Part shown: one piece after another, positions 6,581-7,412 of the stretch | Position numbering within the stretch: the stretch's first letter is position 1 | Layout: the number at the start of each line of letters is the position of its first letter | Source: Limisphaerales bacterium | GTDB lineage: Bacteria; Verrucomicrobiota; Verrucomicrobiia; Limisphaerales; UBA11358 | Length of the DNA stretch: 7,412 bases | NCBI GenBank assembly: GCA_003133815.1 | Contig: PKZR01000328.1 | Coordinates: forward strand, 1-7,412 | Direction: 5' to 3' | Translations under genes and position numbers: made by a program | The notes under the pieces: model-generated | Database searches by the model: none | Told to the model about the DNA's origin: nothing | Seen by the model: the letters and a program-made list of their open reading frames with translations, nothing else

Positions 6581-7093
6581 TTACAAGTTTGGAGCAGCTT
6601 TCCAACCAACTATCCTGCCATCCGGCAGACGCACGGAGTTGGTCTGGTTGAATAGTGATTGATCCGCCGATGAATCGCCTTCAAGGTGCAGGATGGTCTT
6701 TTCTTGCGCCACAATCATTACTGGAACGGTCACATATCCATAGCCGTTGGCGCGCGCAACAACATTATATTTTCCGGGTGCAAGTGCCACTGGAACCACA
6801 TCTTGAAGAATAGTTCCCGATTTGTTGTGGACTTTCCGCAGCAGCTTTCCATCGGTGGTGAAAATTTTGTAGTCGGAATACTCCGGTCGGCGCGGATCAC
6901 TCTCGTCGAAGTCGGCGCTGATCCTGTAGGCGGAATAAACCACCAGCGTGCCATTGGTCAAAGTTGAACTTTCCTCCACGGGCTGGGACCATGCCGGCCC
7001 TACGGCGTCGAGCACAAGACTGTTCCTTCCGGTGACACAGCCTGACAAAAGTGCGGCTGCCGTAATAAACATCAAAGTGTAAATGAATTTCAT
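6581..7093 (-). CDS. Small lipoprotein of unknown function
   Basis: This encodes 170 aa. The N-terminus is a lipoprotein signal: MKF, a hydrophobic stretch, then lipobox LSGC with Cys19 as the lipidated residue. Val-Thr follows the cysteine rather than Asp, so outer-membrane sorting is expected if Lol-type rules apply. After a linker the protein looks beta-rich. Residues around 100-137, with LAPGKYNVVARANGYGYVTVPVMIV, resemble the edge of a PEGA or carboxypeptidase-regulatory-like beta-sandwich, where 'PGKY.V.A...GY' is common. That resemblance is by eye only and gives no function. The ATG at 7093 has GGAG 10 nt upstream, somewhat far but usable. It is 265 bp from the porin on the same strand and has no Pho-box-like repeats of its own, so membership in the phosphate operon is unlikely. 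Confidence 0.8.
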   Translation of the reverse strand: MKFIYTLMFITAAALLSGCVTGRNSLVLDAVGPAWSQPVEESSTLTNGTLVVYSAYRISADFDESDPRRPEYSDYKIFTTDGKLLRKVHNKSGTILQDVVPVALAPGKYNVVARANGYGYVTVPVMIVAQEKTILHLEGDSSADQSLFNQTNSVRLPDGRIVGWKAAPNL

Positions 7094-7107
7094 TGTTTCA
7101 ATTCTCC

Positions 7108-7119
7108 AACAAATTTGTT
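7108..7119. promoter_or_regulatory. 12-bp perfect palindrome upstream of the lipoprotein gene
   Basis: AACAAATTTGTT reads the same on both strands. It overlaps the transcribed leader just upstream of the GGAG and start of the lipoprotein gene. It may be an operator, but AT-rich palindromes of this length can occur by chance. A TAAAAT element lies further upstream on the minus strand, near 7164-7169, with no clear -35. Confidence 0.3.
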
Positions 7120-7201
7120 CGGATTGAAAGTTTCTGAATGAAATTTAATCTGCCATTCGGTTTATTTTAACATGCACCGCCCCCTTCCTCATTCGCCCTT
7201 C

Positions 7202-7223
7202 CGTTGCACATATTCGTGCAACG
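7202..7223. promoter_or_regulatory. 8-bp inverted repeat in the divergent intergenic region, possible operator
   Basis: CGTTGCAC (7202-7209) and GTGCAACG (7216-7223) are perfect inverted repeats around a 6-bp centre. The form fits a dimeric regulator. It lies 66 bp upstream of the plus-strand start and 109 bp upstream of the lipoprotein start, so it could serve either or both genes. A second imperfect inverted repeat, GCCGTCGG (7223-7230) with CCGGCGGC (7241-7248), abuts it. Confidence 0.45.
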
Positions 7224-7253
7224 CCGTCGGAAATCAAATCCCGGCGGCACACA

Positions 7254-7282
7254 TTGACGACCGCGCGCCGCTTCTCTAACCT
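7254..7282 (+). promoter_or_regulatory. Weak promoter candidate for the plus-strand gene
   Basis: TTGACG (7254-7259) matches the -35 consensus at 5 of 6 positions. A 17-bp gap leads to TAACCT (7277-7282), a poor -10 at 3 of 6. Transcription from it would begin close to the ATG at 7289, giving a leaderless or nearly leaderless message. That agrees with the lack of a Shine-Dalgarno sequence, but the -10 is too weak for confidence. Confidence 0.25.
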
Positions 7283-7288
7283 CCGCGC

Positions 7289-7412
7289 ATGGCGAAAAAG
7301 ATTTCCGCGTCCGCCGCTGACCCCGTAGCCGCGCCTGTGAAGGCGCGGAAAACCCCCGCCGCCGCCGAAGAATCCGCGTCGCCGGAGCGCGGCTCTCCGA
7401 GCCGCAGCACGT
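7289..7412 (+). CDS. N-terminus of an unidentified protein, cut by the window end
   Basis: The frame opens at ATG 7289, with an in-frame stop 12 bp upstream (7277-7279), and stays open for 41 codons to the end of the window. It starts MAKKISASAADPVAAPVKAR and continues rich in Ala, Pro, Ser, Lys and Arg. This is a low-complexity, probably disordered basic leader with no signal peptide and no domain. Such leaders occur on many DNA- or RNA-associated proteins, but nothing here shows the function. Two strong hairpins lie inside the coding DNA (7329-7348 and 7389-7405). No Shine-Dalgarno sequence precedes the start. Strong third-position G/C and the single open frame support coding. Confidence 0.6.
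   Translation, partial: MAKKISASAADPVAAPVKARKTPAAAEESASPERGSPSRST
7329..7348 (+). repeat. Palindrome with GTGA loop inside the plus-strand gene
   Basis: CCGCGCCT (7329-7336) and AGGCGCGG (7341-7348) are a perfect 8-bp inverted repeat enclosing GTGA, a GNRA-type tetraloop in RNA. It starts 40 nt after the ATG. A second GC-rich hairpin follows at 7389-7405. Confidence 0.55.
7389..7405 (+). repeat. Second GC-rich palindrome inside the plus-strand gene
   Basis: GCGGCTC (7389-7395) and GAGCCGC (7399-7405) form a perfect 7-bp stem with a 3-nt loop. Together with the hairpin at 7329-7348 it covers much of the low-complexity N-terminal coding DNA, which may be partly built from palindromic repeat DNA. 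Confidence 0.5.

Overview
This window reads as a chromosomal phosphate-acquisition locus of a Gram-negative bacterium, most likely a verrucomicrobial (Pedosphaera/Limisphaera-like) soil or freshwater lineage. The signs are outer-membrane proteins with signal peptides, a lipobox lipoprotein, GC-rich coding DNA, few Shine-Dalgarno sequences and GC-rich palindromic repeats between genes. The phylum is an inference from style; no marker gene is present.

Layout, left to right. Bases 1-298 hold no convincing gene. They carry a diverged 42-bp tandem repeat (47-233) and a GC-rich hairpin (248-269) just past the phoU stop. Bases 299-6315 are one block on the minus strand, in transcription order: outer-membrane porin (6315-4777), pstS (4725-3721), pstC (3620-2673), pstA (2671-1793), pstB (1791-997), phoU (973-299). 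Bases 6581-7093 (minus) encode a small lipoprotein of unknown function. Bases 7094-7288 are a divergent, palindrome-rich intergenic region. From 7289 a plus-strand gene with an Ala/Pro/Lys-rich N-terminus runs off the window.

How the genes work together. The porin probably lets phosphate through the outer membrane. PstS captures it in the periplasm, PstC and PstA form the inner-membrane channel, PstB supplies ATP hydrolysis, and PhoU links transporter state to Pho signalling. No phoR/phoB pair lies in the window.

Most useful regulatory observations. (1) Two near-identical candidate Pho boxes on the minus strand share a TAACCTGA core in an 11-bp repeat register. One lies 42 bp upstream of the porin start; the other overlaps the porin stop codon just upstream of pstS. 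They match each other at 15 of 18 positions. (2) A perfect 13-bp GC-rich stem followed by a T-rich run sits between pstS and pstC. It looks like an intrinsic terminator inside the operon, could make PstS more abundant than the membrane parts, and argues for a downstream TTG start for pstC. (3) The 42-bp repeat beyond phoU carries a dyad at exactly 42-bp intervals, four helical turns.

The protein-coding content is a standard Pst/PhoU system. The less described material is in the non-coding DNA.
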